The notes beneath the pieces are model-generated. The model was not told where the DNA came from, made no database searches, and worked only from the letters and a program-made list of their open reading frames with translations. A DNA stretch of 61,264 nucleotides from Eubacteriales bacterium (GTDB taxonomy: Bacteria > Bacillota > Clostridia > Lachnospirales > Lachnospiraceae): contig JAUNGT010000016.1 of assembly GCA_030524455.1 (NCBI GenBank), positions 1-61,264 on the forward strand, in the 5' to 3' direction. The translations under genes and the position numbers were made by a program. This document shows, in pieces, positions 18,219 to 27,272 of this stretch (positions are counted from its first letter, which is position 1; each line of letters begins with the position of its first letter).

Positions 18219-20618
18219 ATGAGAAAATGCGATCGGGAAGGCCGGCGGCGTTTGGGCCGGCTGCTGGCAGTGACGGCTGCCGTAGGACTGATGCTCTTTT
18301 TGGGGAAAAACAAGGTATCTCCGGAGCAGATCAGTCAGCCCTCCTGGCGGATCTGGCAGGCGCAGGAGCAGGCTGCGGGGATTCAGGTGGAGACGGTAGG
18401 GAAGAATCTGCTTTTGCTGTCCGGGGTGCGCATGTCGGCGGACAGCGAGGAGAGCAAAAGCTTCGGGGCAGAGCTGGCCCGGGACGGGATAAGTCAGGAC
18501 GCGGCGCTGCGCTGGTCGTCGGAAAATGACTGGGAAAACAGCGATCACTGGCTGCAGGCAGCCTTCCGGGAGACGCAGACGGTGGGGGCAGTGCGCATTT
18601 TCTGGGAGAGAACGAACGCGCAGCGCTATGCCCTGGAATATTCTCAGGATGGGAAAAGCTGGGAGACCGCGGCCTCCTTCGACGAGCCGCCCGCCGGGCA
18701 GGAGCAGCGGATCGTGCTGGAACAGCCGGTGGAGGCAAAGTATCTGCGGCTGCATGTGACGGAGGTAACACGGCGGGAGGACGATCTGAGTCTGTATTAT
18801 CAGAATATTTCCGTGCTGGAGCTGGAGGCCTATGCAGGAATTTCGGACAGCTTTTTCGTGGAAACGCCCCAAATTTTGGAGGGGACCGGGCGCAGCCTTG
18901 CGCTGCCCGATGTGCCGGAGAGGTATACGCTGACCTTTGTGGGGGCGGATTATGACGCTTTGGTGGAGGAAAGCGGGAAAATTGCGGACACTGTGGGGAC
19001 AGCCAGGGCAGAGCTGGGCTTTGCCCTGGAAAAGGACAGCGTTTCCTGGGAGCTGCCCGGCATGGAGACGGTGATCCCGTCCAGTGAAGGAGAATCCGGC
19101 AGCGAAGCAGAAGCCGGCAGCGAAACAGAAGCCGACCGGGAAGCTGCCGCTGCGCTTCCTGAAGGATTTTCTGCGATGGAGTGGCAGCCCGGGGAAAACG
19201 GCGCAGCCTTGGAGACGGAAGGCTGGGAGACGCTGCGGGTGCTTTATCCCAAGGGGCAGGAGCAGCTTGCAGGGACGGCGGAGCTGTTTGCACGGGAGCT
19301 GGAGGAGCTTTTGGGAATTCCGGTCTATGCCGGGGAGGCCGTTTTATCGGACGAAGCATTGCAGCCCTCCGCGACAGAGCACTTCGCGGAGGGCTTGATC
19401 TGTCTGACCCTGTGGGAGGATCCGGAGGAGTGGACGCAGACGCTGGGGGAGGAGGGCTGTGAGCTGGAGCTTGACGCAGAGACGGGAAAGGTGCGGATAA
19501 CGGGCCGCACGGCCCGGGGAGTGCGGTGGGGCTGCGTTTCCTTTCTGGAGCTGTGGGAAAAGAGCGGCGGACAGCTCCCCGAAGGCGTTTTGCGGGACTA
19601 TCCGCGCTATCGTGTGCGGGGCTTCGGCATCGATGTGGGGCGCAGGCCGGTGTCGCTGCAGCTTCTGTACCGCATGGTGGAGGAGCTTTCAGCCCGGCGG
19701 ATGAACACGCTTTTGGTACACTTAAACGATAATCAGATTATTTCTCAGAGCGGCTATAACGGCACCGTGGAGGGCGCCTACGGCCTGTATGCGGGCTTCC
19801 GGCTGGAGTCGGAAATACAAAATGAGGCGGGCCAGGGGCTTACCTCGGAGGATCTTTTTTATACGAAGGAAGAATTTGCACAGTTTATCGAGGACGCGGC
19901 GACTTACGGCGTGGAGGTGGTGCCGGAGATCGATACGCCGGCCCACAGTCTTGCGATCACGAAGCTTTTCCCAAAGCTCGGACTGCAGGGGAACCCGGAG
20001 GCGGCCGATCAGCTCGACCTTTCCAATCCGGACAGTATCGCTCTGGTAAAAGAGATCTGGAAGGAATATCTGGAGGGGGATCAGCCTGTTTTCGGGGAAA
20101 CGCGGGCGCTGCACATCGGGATGGACGAGTATTTCGGAGATGAGGAGGAATATCTGGATTATGTGCGGGAGCTTTCCTCCTATGTGGAAGGCCTTGCGCC
20201 GAACAAAACGATCCGCATGTGGGGGAGTCTGTCCAAAACGGGGGGAGCCAGGGCGGATATTTCGCGTAACATCCAGCTCCATATCTGGGATACGGACTGG
20301 GCCGATCCGCAGGAGATGTACGAGGCGGGATTTGGTCTGATCAATTCCCTCAGCAGCAGCCTGTATCTGATTCCGGGCGGCGGCTACGACCGGCTGGACA
20401 TGGATTTTTTGAGGGAAAGCTGGCAGCCCAACGTTTTCGAGACAGCCGAGCGGACCTGGAGCCTGCCTGCCTACTCGCCTCAAATGCTGGGCGCCTGCTA
20501 CATGATGTGGAACGACTGGGCGCAGTCCGGGGGCGAAACGATCACGGAGGAGGGACTGTTTGAGCGGTTTCTGGAGCCGCTGGAGGTGATTGCGGGGAAG
20601 CTGTGGGGAGAGGAGTAA
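18219..20618 (+). CDS. Secreted GH20 beta-N-acetylhexosaminidase with F5/8-type C domain
   Basis: This 799-residue protein has an N-terminal basic stretch and hydrophobic helix (about 11-30), a signal peptide or anchor. Residues about 85-205 (LRWSSENDWENSDHWLQ, AVRIFWERTNAQRYALEYS, KYLRLHVTEV) resemble a discoidin-like F5/8 type C carbohydrate-binding domain. An acidic linker rich in Gly, Ser and Glu follows near 290-310. The GH20 portion starts with an alpha/beta N-terminal domain and then the barrel from about 465. It contains VPEIDTPAHS and the catalytic acid pair in LHIGMDEYFG (D-E near 635-636). It should remove terminal N-acetylhexosamine from glycans such as mucin or peptidoglycan fragments. 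It stands alone downstream of the cloverleaf element and converges on a two-component pair. Confidence 0.88.
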   Translation: MRKCDREGRRRLGRLLAVTAAVGLMLFLGKNKVSPEQISQPSWRIWQAQEQAAGIQVETVGKNLLLLSGVRMSADSEESKSFGAELARDGISQDAALRWSSENDWENSDHWLQAAFRETQTVGAVRIFWERTNAQRYALEYSQDGKSWETAASFDEPPAGQEQRIVLEQPVEAKYLRLHVTEVTRREDDLSLYYQNISVLELEAYAGISDSFFVETPQILEGTGRSLALPDVPERYTLTFVGADYDALVEESGKIADTVGTARAELGFALEKDSVSWELPGMETVIPSSEGESGSEAEAGSETEADREAAAALPEGFSAMEWQPGENGAALETEGWETLRVLYPKGQEQLAGTAELFARELEELLGIPVYAGEAVLSDEALQPSATEHFAEGLICLTLWEDPEEWTQTLGEEGCELELDAETGKVRITGRTARGVRWGCVSFLELWEKSGGQLPEGVLRDYPRYRVRGFGIDVGRRPVSLQLLYRMVEELSARRMNTLLVHLNDNQIISQSGYNGTVEGAYGLYAGFRLESEIQNEAGQGLTSEDLFYTKEEFAQFIEDAATYGVEVVPEIDTPAHSLAITKLFPKLGLQGNPEAADQLDLSNPDSIALVKEIWKEYLEGDQPVFGETRALHIGMDEYFGDEEEYLDYVRELSSYVEGLAPNKTIRMWGSLSKTGGARADISRNIQLHIWDTDWADPQEMYEAGFGLINSLSSSLYLIPGGGYDRLDMDFLRESWQPNVFETAERTWSLPAYSPQMLGACYMMWNDWAQSGGETITEEGLFERFLEPLEVIAGKLWGEE

Positions 20619-20663
20619 GCGGGAGGTTCCGCTGTATTTGTCGGACTTAGAGAGACAACATCC

Positions 20664-21728
20664 CTACTGCGGCAGCCGCACCGTAAATATGGTCCGCCGC
20701 TCCCGGGAGAAGGCGGTCACGCTGCCGCCGTGAAGCTGGACGATCTGCCGGACCAGCGCCAGCCCCAAGCCGTTTCCCACGTTGCTGCGGGCCTGCTCCC
20801 CCTGGTAAAATTTTTCAAAAATGCGGGACAGGTCGGCGGCGGGGACGGGGACGCCGGTGTCGGCTACGGATACCCGGATTTCTCCGTCGGAAAGCGACAG
20901 GGAGAGGGAAAGCTCGCTTCCCTCGTCTGCAAATTTGACTGCATTTCCCAGAAGGTTCTGCCAGACCTGGAACAAAAGCTCCTCGTTTCCCAGGCAGGAG
21001 ACGGAGGGAAGCTGCAGATCCAGGGAAAGCTTTTTGGCGCTCCACTGCTCTTCATAGAGAAGAACGGCCTGACGGAGCTGCTCGTCCAGGCAAAAACGCT
21101 GCCGGGACAGGGAAATTTCCTGGTTTTCCAGCCGGGACAAAAGCAGGATATTTCCGGTCAGCGCCGTAAGACGGCGGGTGGAGGCGATGATGCGGGAGGC
21201 GTAGAGCAGCCGTTCCTGCTCGGAGAGGGACGGGTTCTGCATCAGGGTGGCGTAGCCCTCGATGGAGGAAAGGGGCGTCTTGAATTCGTGGGACATGTTC
21301 CGCACAAAATCGCTGTGCACAAGCTCCGTGCTCTGCAGCTTGCGCACCATGCGGTTGAAGCTGCGGGTCAGCTCCCGAACCTCCGCGATGTTGCCGTCCT
21401 CGTCAAGGAGCACGTCGAAATCGCCGCCTGCCACCTGTCCGGCAGCGCAGCTGAGACGCCGCAGCGGGGCGAATACTTTGACGGCTGCCAGCCGGGCCAG
21501 CGCCGTCCCGGTCACCACACTCAAAAGGGCGATGAGCAAAAAGGGTATGACGGGGCGGTTTAAGGGCAGGGCGTGAAAATGCAGCAGCAAGAGAAGCCCT
21601 GCCGCTGCAAACAGCATGGTCGTAAACAGGATCAAAAATACAAAGCCGCAGAGCGCCGCCGTCAGCGTGACGGGAAGGGTGAAGCCAAAGGGCGCGCGGT
21701 TCTCCCCGGATTCGGTGTTTTTCTTCAT
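20664..21728 (-). CDS. HAMP-containing sensor histidine kinase
   Basis: This 354-residue kinase starts at the ATG whose first base is 21728, placed about 10 bases after GGAGG; an ATG nine bases earlier is too close to that site. Two adjacent hydrophobic helices (about 18-45 and 55-75) leave almost no extracellular loop, so it may sense in the membrane or through a partner. A HAMP region (FAPLRRLSCAAGQVAGGDFDV) precedes the H-box VRNMSHEFKTPLSSIEGY and the ATPase domain with NLLGNAVKFADE, FEKFYQG and NGLGLALVRQIV. The D-box reads SVADTGVPVP rather than DxGxG, a small departure. It follows its regulator by 16 bp; the target is likely the neighbouring MacAB-like efflux operon. Confidence 0.9.
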   Translation of the reverse strand: MKKNTESGENRAPFGFTLPVTLTAALCGFVFLILFTTMLFAAAGLLLLLHFHALPLNRPVIPFLLIALLSVVTGTALARLAAVKVFAPLRRLSCAAGQVAGGDFDVLLDEDGNIAEVRELTRSFNRMVRKLQSTELVHSDFVRNMSHEFKTPLSSIEGYATLMQNPSLSEQERLLYASRIIASTRRLTALTGNILLLSRLENQEISLSRQRFCLDEQLRQAVLLYEEQWSAKKLSLDLQLPSVSCLGNEELLFQVWQNLLGNAVKFADEGSELSLSLSLSDGEIRVSVADTGVPVPAADLSRIFEKFYQGEQARSNVGNGLGLALVRQIVQLHGGSVTAFSRERRTIFTVRLPQ

Positions 21729-21765
21729 TTCAATCATTCCTCCGCACACAAAAACAGATAACGGG

Positions 21766-22437
21766 TCAGCGCAGGACGGCCTTGTAGCCCAGTCCCCGGA
21801 CGGTGGTCAATTCAAAATCAGGATTTTCCCGGAACCGCTCGCGCAGCCGGGCGATGTGCACCTCCAGCGTGTGGGTGTCCGCATTGGACTCGGGTCCCCA
21901 GAGCTCGTCCATGAGCTGCATGCGGGTGAAGGTGCGGTTGGGCGTGGAGAGCAGCTTGAAAAGCAGGGCGAACTCCCGGGGCGGCAGCGTTTGAGTCTGC
22001 CCGCCGCAGGTGACGCTGCAGGAATCGCAGCTGCACACCGTGGAGCCAATGGTCAGCGTGCGCTCGTGAGCAGCCCGGGAGCGGCGCAGCAGAGCCTTTA
22101 CCCTCCAGATCATCTCGTTGACATCCACGGGCTTGATCATGTAATCGTCGGTTCCCGCCTGAAAGCCCTCCCTTTTATAAAATATGCCGTCCTTGGCCGT
22201 GATCATCAGGATCGGCACGTCCAGCCCTGCCTGACGGATCTGACGGGTCAGTTCGTAGCCGTCCATCCGGGGCATCATGATATCGGAAATAATCAAATCG
22301 ACAAATTCCCGGTCCATGACGGCCAGCGCTTCCCGTCCGTTTGCGGCGGAGAGAGGCTCGTAGCCGTTGGTGCGCAGCACCGTGACAAAGAGCTCGCGGA
22401 GATCCGCATCGTCCTCCACAACCAAAATATGAAACAT
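21766..22437 (-). CDS. OmpR-family response regulator
   Basis: This 223-residue regulator starts at ATG 22437 behind AAGGAG. The receiver domain carries the acidic pair E8-D9-D10, phospho-acceptor D52 (IISDIMMPRMDGYE) and the lysine in YMIKPVD. The linker has three cysteines close together (CSCDSCSVTC), unusual for this family and possibly metal- or redox-sensitive. The C-terminal winged helix (LPPREFALLFKLL, RMQLMDELWG, HTLEVHIARLRERF) is complete. It is the first gene of a minus-strand pair with the kinase downstream, divergent from the MacA/MacB-like operon across a 573-bp structured spacer. Confidence 0.92.
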   Translation of the reverse strand: MFHILVVEDDADLRELFVTVLRTNGYEPLSAANGREALAVMDREFVDLIISDIMMPRMDGYELTRQIRQAGLDVPILMITAKDGIFYKREGFQAGTDDYMIKPVDVNEMIWRVKALLRRSRAAHERTLTIGSTVCSCDSCSVTCGGQTQTLPPREFALLFKLLSTPNRTFTRMQLMDELWGPESNADTHTLEVHIARLRERFRENPDFELTTVRGLGYKAVLR

Positions 22438-22488
22438 ACAGGCTCCTTTCCGGAATGAGATGAATTTTGAAGAGGAGATGGCGGACGC

Positions 22489-22724
22489 CGAAAGGCTGTC
22501 AGGCCGATGGCGGTGCAGTGTCAGGGCTCAGATATTTGCTCACTGGTCAATTCAGCAAAAGAGAGGGCCGGTGCCAAAACGCGCTCTGCGGCGTCAAACT
22601 CGCGCGCGGTGCGCGCTCAGACAGAGACGCCGCAGGCCGCAGGCACCGGCCCTCTCTTTTGAAATTGACCGTTCGCAAATAATTCGCCCTGACACTGCAC
22701 CGCCACCGGCCTGACAGCCTTTCG
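22489..22724. repeat. 236-bp near-complete hairpin element
   Basis: The left arm, from CGAAAGGCTGTCAGGCCG at 22489, is matched by the reverse complement of the right arm ending at 22724. Pairing continues with small internal loops through GGCGGTGCAGTGTCAGGGC and AAAAGAGAGGGCCGGTGCC to TGCGGCGTC (22587-22595) with GACGCCGCA (22626-22634). The loop holds a GCGCGC pair of its own. No convincing gene lies in it. It fills much of the 573-bp gap between the divergent regulator and efflux operons. Confidence 0.8.
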
Positions 22725-22763
22725 CCTGACGTACATTTCCTCTACAAAATGCGTCTCATCCGT

Positions 22764-22853
22764 AACTGTTCAGCCTGCGCCACTCGCAAAGCCGCTCTCC
22801 GAGCTCTCCGCCGCCTTCGGCGGCTGCCTTTGCTTCCGTCTGGCTGAACTGTT
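22764..22853 (+). repeat. Structured GTTCAG repeat, copy 2 (short form)
   Basis: This 90-bp copy is bounded by AACTGTTCAGCC (22764-22775) and GGCTGAACTGTT (22842-22853). It keeps the first hairpin (CCGCC TTC GGCGG) but lacks the second one found in longer copies. GT before and AC after extend the inverted ends. TCTCATCC flanks it on both sides (22754-22761 and 22856-22863), an exact 8-bp direct repeat that looks like a target-site duplication. The rest of the spacer to 23010 shows no gene. Confidence 0.85.
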
Positions 22854-23010
22854 ACTCTCATCCTGCAGTCTATTATAGGGAGGCTTCCGGTAAACTGCAA
22901 CCGCGAACCTCGTCTCCCGTAATTTTTTTCCGTGGCCGTCGCGTTTGTTGAGGTTTTGTTGAGGTTCCGGTTTTATTCTGGAGAACAAACGGACAGGAGG
23001 AGACGAAGGA

Positions 23011-24522
23011 ATGAAGCCTTGGAGCAAAAAGAAAAAGGCGGTTGCCGCGGCAGCGGCGGTCGTTGTTGTGGCAGCAGTGGTCGTGGCAGGCACGGGCAGG
23101 GCTGCGTCCGGGGGATATACGGAGATTCGGCCGGAGACAAGGGATATCAGCACTTATCTGAAGTTTTCCGGAAATATTGAGGCGGCGGATACGGCCACGG
23201 TGTACGCAGAGGCCGCCGGGAAGATTGTGAGCCTTCCGGTGGAGGAGGGAGATACCGTGAAGGCGGGCGACGTGATCGCGGTGCTGGATTCCTCCGATGT
23301 GGAGAACAGCATCGCCTTAAAGGAGTCCACTCTGCGGGATACGGAGCGAAACGATGCTTACAACCTGGAGGCGAGCCAGAGGACGCTGGACAATTATAAG
23401 GAGGGGATCGAGCAGGGCTATGACAGCAGCCTGAATACAGTCCAGAAGGCGCTTTTGTCCGCGCAGGACCAGTATCAGTCGGCGGTGGAGGACTATAATA
23501 AAGCCAGGGAGGAGCTGGAAAAGGGAACGACCTCCAGCGTGGTCAGCGCCCGGCAGGCGATGGACAGCCAGGCGGCCTCCTATGAATCCGCGCTGCAGCA
23601 AAAGGAGGACGGGATGCTGACGGAGGAGGCGCTGGAAACCTATCGGGTTTCCTACGACAACGCCTGCGAGTCCTACAAAAATGCAGTGGCTGCGGCGCAG
23701 GACGACGTGGACGATAAGGAGGAGGCCATCCAGACAGCCCTGGAATCCCTGGAGCAGGCGGAGCGGGATTACGAATCCGGTATCCGAACCGCGGATCTGA
23801 ATGAGGAGACCTATCAGGACAACGTGGAAAAGGCGCAGGCCCAGTCGGCGGAAGAGACGGCCAGACTGGAGCTGGAGCAGCTGAAGGAATCGCTCGAGGA
23901 CTACACGGTTTATGCGCCCATGGACGGCGTGATCACCAAGCTGAACCTGCAGGAGGGCGATATGGCTGCGGCTGCGGCCCAGCTGGCCGAGATGGCGGAT
24001 TTTTCCGTGATGCAGGTGGCGGTCAAGATTGATGAGCAGGATGTTTCCGGCGTGCAGGAGGGACAGGAGGTTTCCGTCTACATCGGCGCTCTGGACAAGA
24101 CCTACAAGGGTACGGTGGACAAAATTTCCCGCACCGCTGTCAACGAAAACAATGCGGTGTATGTGGAAGCGGTGGTGAATTTTGAGGCGGACGAGCAGGT
24201 CAGGACGGGCTTCGGCGCGGAGGTGGAGCTGGTGAAGGCGCACCAGGAGGACGCGCTTTGCCTGCCCTCCGGCGCGGTCAGCTATGATGTGGACAATACC
24301 GCCTATGTGTATGTGAAGAATGAAAAGGGAAAGCCCGAAAAGCGCAGCGTGAAGCTGGGAATTTCCGACGGAAGCTATGTGCAGGTGACGGAGGGGATTT
24401 CCGGAACGGATACGGTGCTGCAGATGCCGCAGTACGGACAGAACGGGATGTATTATATGAGCCCGATGGACGGCCAGGAGATGGGCGGACCGTACGGCGG
24501 GGGCACAGCAGACGGCGAATAA
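23011..24522 (+). CDS. MacA-like periplasmic adaptor (HlyD/RND family)
   Basis: This 503-residue membrane-anchored adaptor starts at ATG 23011 behind GGAGGAGACGAAGG. A lysine-rich start and a Val/Ala-only helix (about 9-28) form the anchor. The first half of the lipoyl domain is at about 50-90 (GNIEAADTATVYAEAAGKI, VEEGDTVKAGDVIAVLDSS). A long helical hairpin rich in Gln, Glu and Lys runs over about 100-300. The second lipoyl half (YTVYAPMDGVITKLNLQEGD) and beta-barrel domains follow. It ends in a Gly/Met-rich tail. With the ATPase and permease downstream it forms a tripartite-like exporter for peptides, antibiotics or lipids; in Gram-positives it reaches into the wall space. Spacing to the ATPase is 22 bp. 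Confidence 0.9.
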   Translation: MKPWSKKKKAVAAAAAVVVVAAVVVAGTGRAASGGYTEIRPETRDISTYLKFSGNIEAADTATVYAEAAGKIVSLPVEEGDTVKAGDVIAVLDSSDVENSIALKESTLRDTERNDAYNLEASQRTLDNYKEGIEQGYDSSLNTVQKALLSAQDQYQSAVEDYNKAREELEKGTTSSVVSARQAMDSQAASYESALQQKEDGMLTEEALETYRVSYDNACESYKNAVAAAQDDVDDKEEAIQTALESLEQAERDYESGIRTADLNEETYQDNVEKAQAQSAEETARLELEQLKESLEDYTVYAPMDGVITKLNLQEGDMAAAAAQLAEMADFSVMQVAVKIDEQDVSGVQEGQEVSVYIGALDKTYKGTVDKISRTAVNENNAVYVEAVVNFEADEQVRTGFGAEVELVKAHQEDALCLPSGAVSYDVDNTAYVYVKNEKGKPEKRSVKLGISDGSYVQVTEGISGTDTVLQMPQYGQNGMYYMSPMDGQEMGGPYGGGTADGE

Positions 24523-24544
24523 GAGACAGGCAACGGAGGCCCAA

Positions 24545-25237
24545 ATGGCAGAAGAAATCGTATCCATGAGGGGGATCGTAAAACAGTATCAGGTCGGGGG
24601 AGAGATATCCACGGTGTTAAAAGGGATCGACCTGACCGTGGAAAAGGGGGAATTTTTGGCGGTGCTGGGGCCCTCCGGCTCGGGAAAGTCCACGCTGATG
24701 AATATCATCGGCTGCCTGGATACGCCCACGTCGGGGGAGTATTACCTGTCAGGTATGAAGATCGCCAATCAGAGCGAGCAGACGCTGGCGCATATCAGGA
24801 ACAAGCAGATCGGGTTTATTTTTCAGTCGTTTTTCCTGCTGCAGCGGCAGTCCGCCCTGGAAAATGTGAAGCTGCCCATGATGTATGCGGATATCCCGGA
24901 GCGGGAGCAGGAAAAGCGGGCGCTGGCCATGCTGGAGCGGGTGGGTCTGAAGGAAAAGGCCCACTATTATCCGAACCAGCTCTCCGGCGGCCAGCAGCAG
25001 AGGGTGGCGATCGCCAGGGCGCTGGGCAACAATCCGGCGATCCTTTTGGCGGACGAGCCCACCGGTGCGCTGGACCAGAAGACGGGACGGCAGGTGATGG
25101 AGCTGTTCCATGAGCTCAACGACGAGGGGCGGACGATCATCATGATCACCCACGACATCCACATTGCCCGGCACGCCTCCCGCATCGTGCGGATTCTGGA
25201 CGGCAACATCGGGGAAGGAGCGTTGGAGGATGCGTAA
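24545..25237 (+). CDS. MacB/LolD-type ABC transporter ATPase
   Basis: This 230-residue cytoplasmic ATPase has Walker A GPSGSGKST at 42-50, a Q-loop (GFIFQSFFLLQRQSA), signature LSGGQQQRVAIARAL, Walker B ILLADEPTGALD and the H-loop MITHDIHIA. The LADEPTGALD form and the IIGCLDTPTSGEYYLSG segment are typical of the MacB/LolCDE/FtsE-like group. It powers the adjacent permease. Its stop overlaps the permease start by 8 bases, so translation is probably coupled. Between an HlyD-type adaptor and an FtsX-type permease it forms a complete export unit. Confidence 0.95.
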   Translation: MAEEIVSMRGIVKQYQVGGEISTVLKGIDLTVEKGEFLAVLGPSGSGKSTLMNIIGCLDTPTSGEYYLSGMKIANQSEQTLAHIRNKQIGFIFQSFFLLQRQSALENVKLPMMYADIPEREQEKRALAMLERVGLKEKAHYYPNQLSGGQQQRVAIARALGNNPAILLADEPTGALDQKTGRQVMELFHELNDEGRTIIMITHDIHIARHASRIVRILDGNIGEGALEDA

Positions 25238-26435
25238 TATACTATCGGCAGTCAGGCAGGGGGTGCGCATTTCCCTGCAAAATATTAAGAGCAACAAGAT
25301 GCGGACCTTTCTGACCACCCTGGGAATCATCATCGGCGTGATGGCGGTGATCGCGCTGATCACCATCGTAAACGGCGTGATTGGCTCTGTGATGGGGCAG
25401 TTTTCCTCCCTGGGGGCGGGCACCCTGTCCGTGACGATCACGGGCTCCTCCCTGAAAAAAGGGCTGACGGAATCGGATCTGCAGGAGCTTGGCGCGCTGG
25501 ACAATGTGGCCGGGCTTTCGCCCTCCGTCAGCGTCACCGCGCCGGTGGCGCGCACGGGAAAGACGCTGGACAGCGCTCAGATCCAGGGACGGAGCGAATA
25601 TTATTTTCAGAATGAGGATCGAATCTCCTATGGCAGGGCGCTGACCCGAACGGACGTGGAGGAAGAAAGCTATGTCTGCATCATCGATCAGGATCTGGCG
25701 GAAAATCTTTTTCCAGGGGAGAATCCCGTGGGGCAGCAGCTTTTCATCGGCGCTGTGCGCTATACGGTGGTGGGACTTTTGGGGGAGGATGACAACCTGA
25801 TGGCGGCCATGAGCCTTTCCGGCAGTGATTCCGACGGCACGGTGCTCATCCCCTACACCAACGCGATGAAGCTGTCGGGCAGCGGCAGCATCACCAGCCT
25901 TGACGTTTATGTGGCGGATACGGACCGGACGGAGCAGCTGATCGATGATACGGAGGCAGTGCTGTACCGGATTTTCAATGAGAACGACGATTGCTATTTC
26001 GTCTTTTCCATGGACAGCCTGCTGGATACGATGGACAGTATGATGAGCATGCTCACCTACATGCTGGCGGGGATCGCCTCCATCGCCCTTTTGGTGGGCG
26101 GCATCGGCATTATGAATATGATGCTCACCTCCGTCTCGGAGCGCCGCCAGGAGATCGGACTGCGCAAGGCCATGGGGGCCACGCCGGGGAGAATCCAGCT
26201 TCAGTTTCTGCTGGAATCTCTGGTACTGTCCCTGATCGGCGGCTTTGTGGGCGTGATCCTGGGGCTTTTGGTGTCCTGGGCGGCGGCGGTCGCCCTGGGA
26301 ACGGAGTTTGTGATTTCCGGCTCGGCGGTGGGGCTGGGCGTGGGCTTTTCGGCGGCGGTGGGAATCATATTCGGCTGGATGCCGGCACGCCGGGCCAGCC
26401 GCTTAAATCCCATCGACGCGCTGCGCAGCGAATAG
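25230..26435 (+). CDS. MacB-like FtsX-type permease
   Basis: This 401-residue permease starts at ATG 25230 behind TTGGAGG; the frame is open well upstream but overlaps the ATPase. The topology is typical of the MacB type. One N-terminal helix (NIKSNKMRTFLTTLGIIIGV, into the next residues) is followed by a large extracytoplasmic domain of about 220 residues. Three C-terminal helices contain the FtsX signature (LVGGIGIMNMMLTSVSERRQEIGLRKAMGA). It ends in MPARRASRLNPIDALRSE, the family tail. It works mechanically with the ATPase and the adaptor upstream. The secreted gene 19 bp downstream probably belongs to the same transcript. Confidence 0.94.
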   Translation: MRNILSAVRQGVRISLQNIKSNKMRTFLTTLGIIIGVMAVIALITIVNGVIGSVMGQFSSLGAGTLSVTITGSSLKKGLTESDLQELGALDNVAGLSPSVSVTAPVARTGKTLDSAQIQGRSEYYFQNEDRISYGRALTRTDVEEESYVCIIDQDLAENLFPGENPVGQQLFIGAVRYTVVGLLGEDDNLMAAMSLSGSDSDGTVLIPYTNAMKLSGSGSITSLDVYVADTDRTEQLIDDTEAVLYRIFNENDDCYFVFSMDSLLDTMDSMMSMLTYMLAGIASIALLVGGIGIMNMMLTSVSERRQEIGLRKAMGATPGRIQLQFLLESLVLSLIGGFVGVILGLLVSWAAAVALGTEFVISGSAVGLGVGFSAAVGIIFGWMPARRASRLNPIDALRSE

Positions 26436-26454
26436 AGACAGGAGGAAAAATCAG

Positions 26455-27237
26455 ATGGAATACAGAGAAAAAGAAAGAAAATGCGCTGTCCTTTCCGGCC
26501 TTTGCCGCCTGACGGCGCTTGTCCTGACCGCGGTTCTTCTGGTGTACGGGGCGTTTGGCGGGGGATTTGGCGGGATATTCGGCGGGGCGCTGACTGTGCA
26601 GGCGGCGCAGAAAAAAGCGATCCGGCCGGAGGCCGGGCGGGCCTTTCCGGAAATCGGCAAGACTGCAACGGTGAAGGTGGAGTACGACGAGAGCGTGGGC
26701 GGCTTCGGCAACCTGGCGGTGGTCAGCTCCGACCCGGCGGTGGCCACTGCCTCCCTGGAGGATAAGGGCAAGGGACGGGCCGTCCTGACCGTACAGGGCG
26801 TGGCCTTCGGAACGGCCAGCGTGGCGGTTTATCAGGCAAATCAGCCGGAGATCGCCGCCTATGTGGCGGTTTACAGCGGCTTTGCCGGGGAGGACGGCAT
26901 GTACAGCGCGGCCACGCCGGTGGGAACCATGGCGGTCTATGATGACTGCACCGTCACCTGGCCCGCTTCGCTGACCGGCAAAAACGGGGCCGCACTGGCG
27001 CTGACGGATGTGGAGCTGGAGCAAAATTCCGGTCTGGACTGCCTGAAGGTAACAGGCAATCTGACCGCGCAGGATCAGAAGAAGGGCGGCTTAAGCGCCT
27101 TTTATGCCTCCTTCTACGACGCGGGCGGCGGGCTGATCCGGCGGCAGGCGGTGTACACCGCCAACCCGGATTCCTACAATGAGGTGGAATTAAAATGGTA
27201 TCTGCCAAAGGGCTGCGCCCGGGTGGTGCTGGAATAA
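26455..27237 (+). CDS. Secreted protein of unknown function, efflux-operon partner
   Basis: I do not recognise this 260-residue protein as a named family. A basic start is followed by a hydrophobic segment (about 18-45) rich in Gly and Phe that ends at VQAAQKK, consistent with a signal peptide. Residues about 55-130 (GKTATVKVEYDES, VVSSDPAVATASLEDKGKG, VQGVAFGTASVAVY) have the look of a bacterial Ig-like (BIG2) domain. The rest is a second beta-rich domain ending at KGCARVVLE. It starts 19 bp after the permease and ends before a terminator, so it is the last gene of the efflux operon. A surface or accessory role is inferred from position only. Confidence 0.75.
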   Translation: MEYREKERKCAVLSGLCRLTALVLTAVLLVYGAFGGGFGGIFGGALTVQAAQKKAIRPEAGRAFPEIGKTATVKVEYDESVGGFGNLAVVSSDPAVATASLEDKGKGRAVLTVQGVAFGTASVAVYQANQPEIAAYVAVYSGFAGEDGMYSAATPVGTMAVYDDCTVTWPASLTGKNGAALALTDVELEQNSGLDCLKVTGNLTAQDQKKGGLSAFYASFYDAGGGLIRRQAVYTANPDSYNEVELKWYLPKGCARVVLE

Positions 27238-27244
27238 AAAAACG

Positions 27245-27272
27245 AAGGGAGGTCTGAAGGGGCCTCCCTTTA
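27245..27272 (+). terminator. Rho-independent terminator after the efflux operon
   Basis: AAGGGAGG (27245-27252) pairs with CCTCCCTT (27263-27270), followed by TTTAT. The gap to 27400 holds a TATACT hexamer at 27320-27325, a possible -10 for the next operon, with no clear -35. Confidence 0.75.

Noticed and set aside
22460..22714. Open frames of 71-84 codons inside the giant hairpin
   Set aside because: Both arms are self-complementary, no ribosome site fits and the product is Arg-rich noise.
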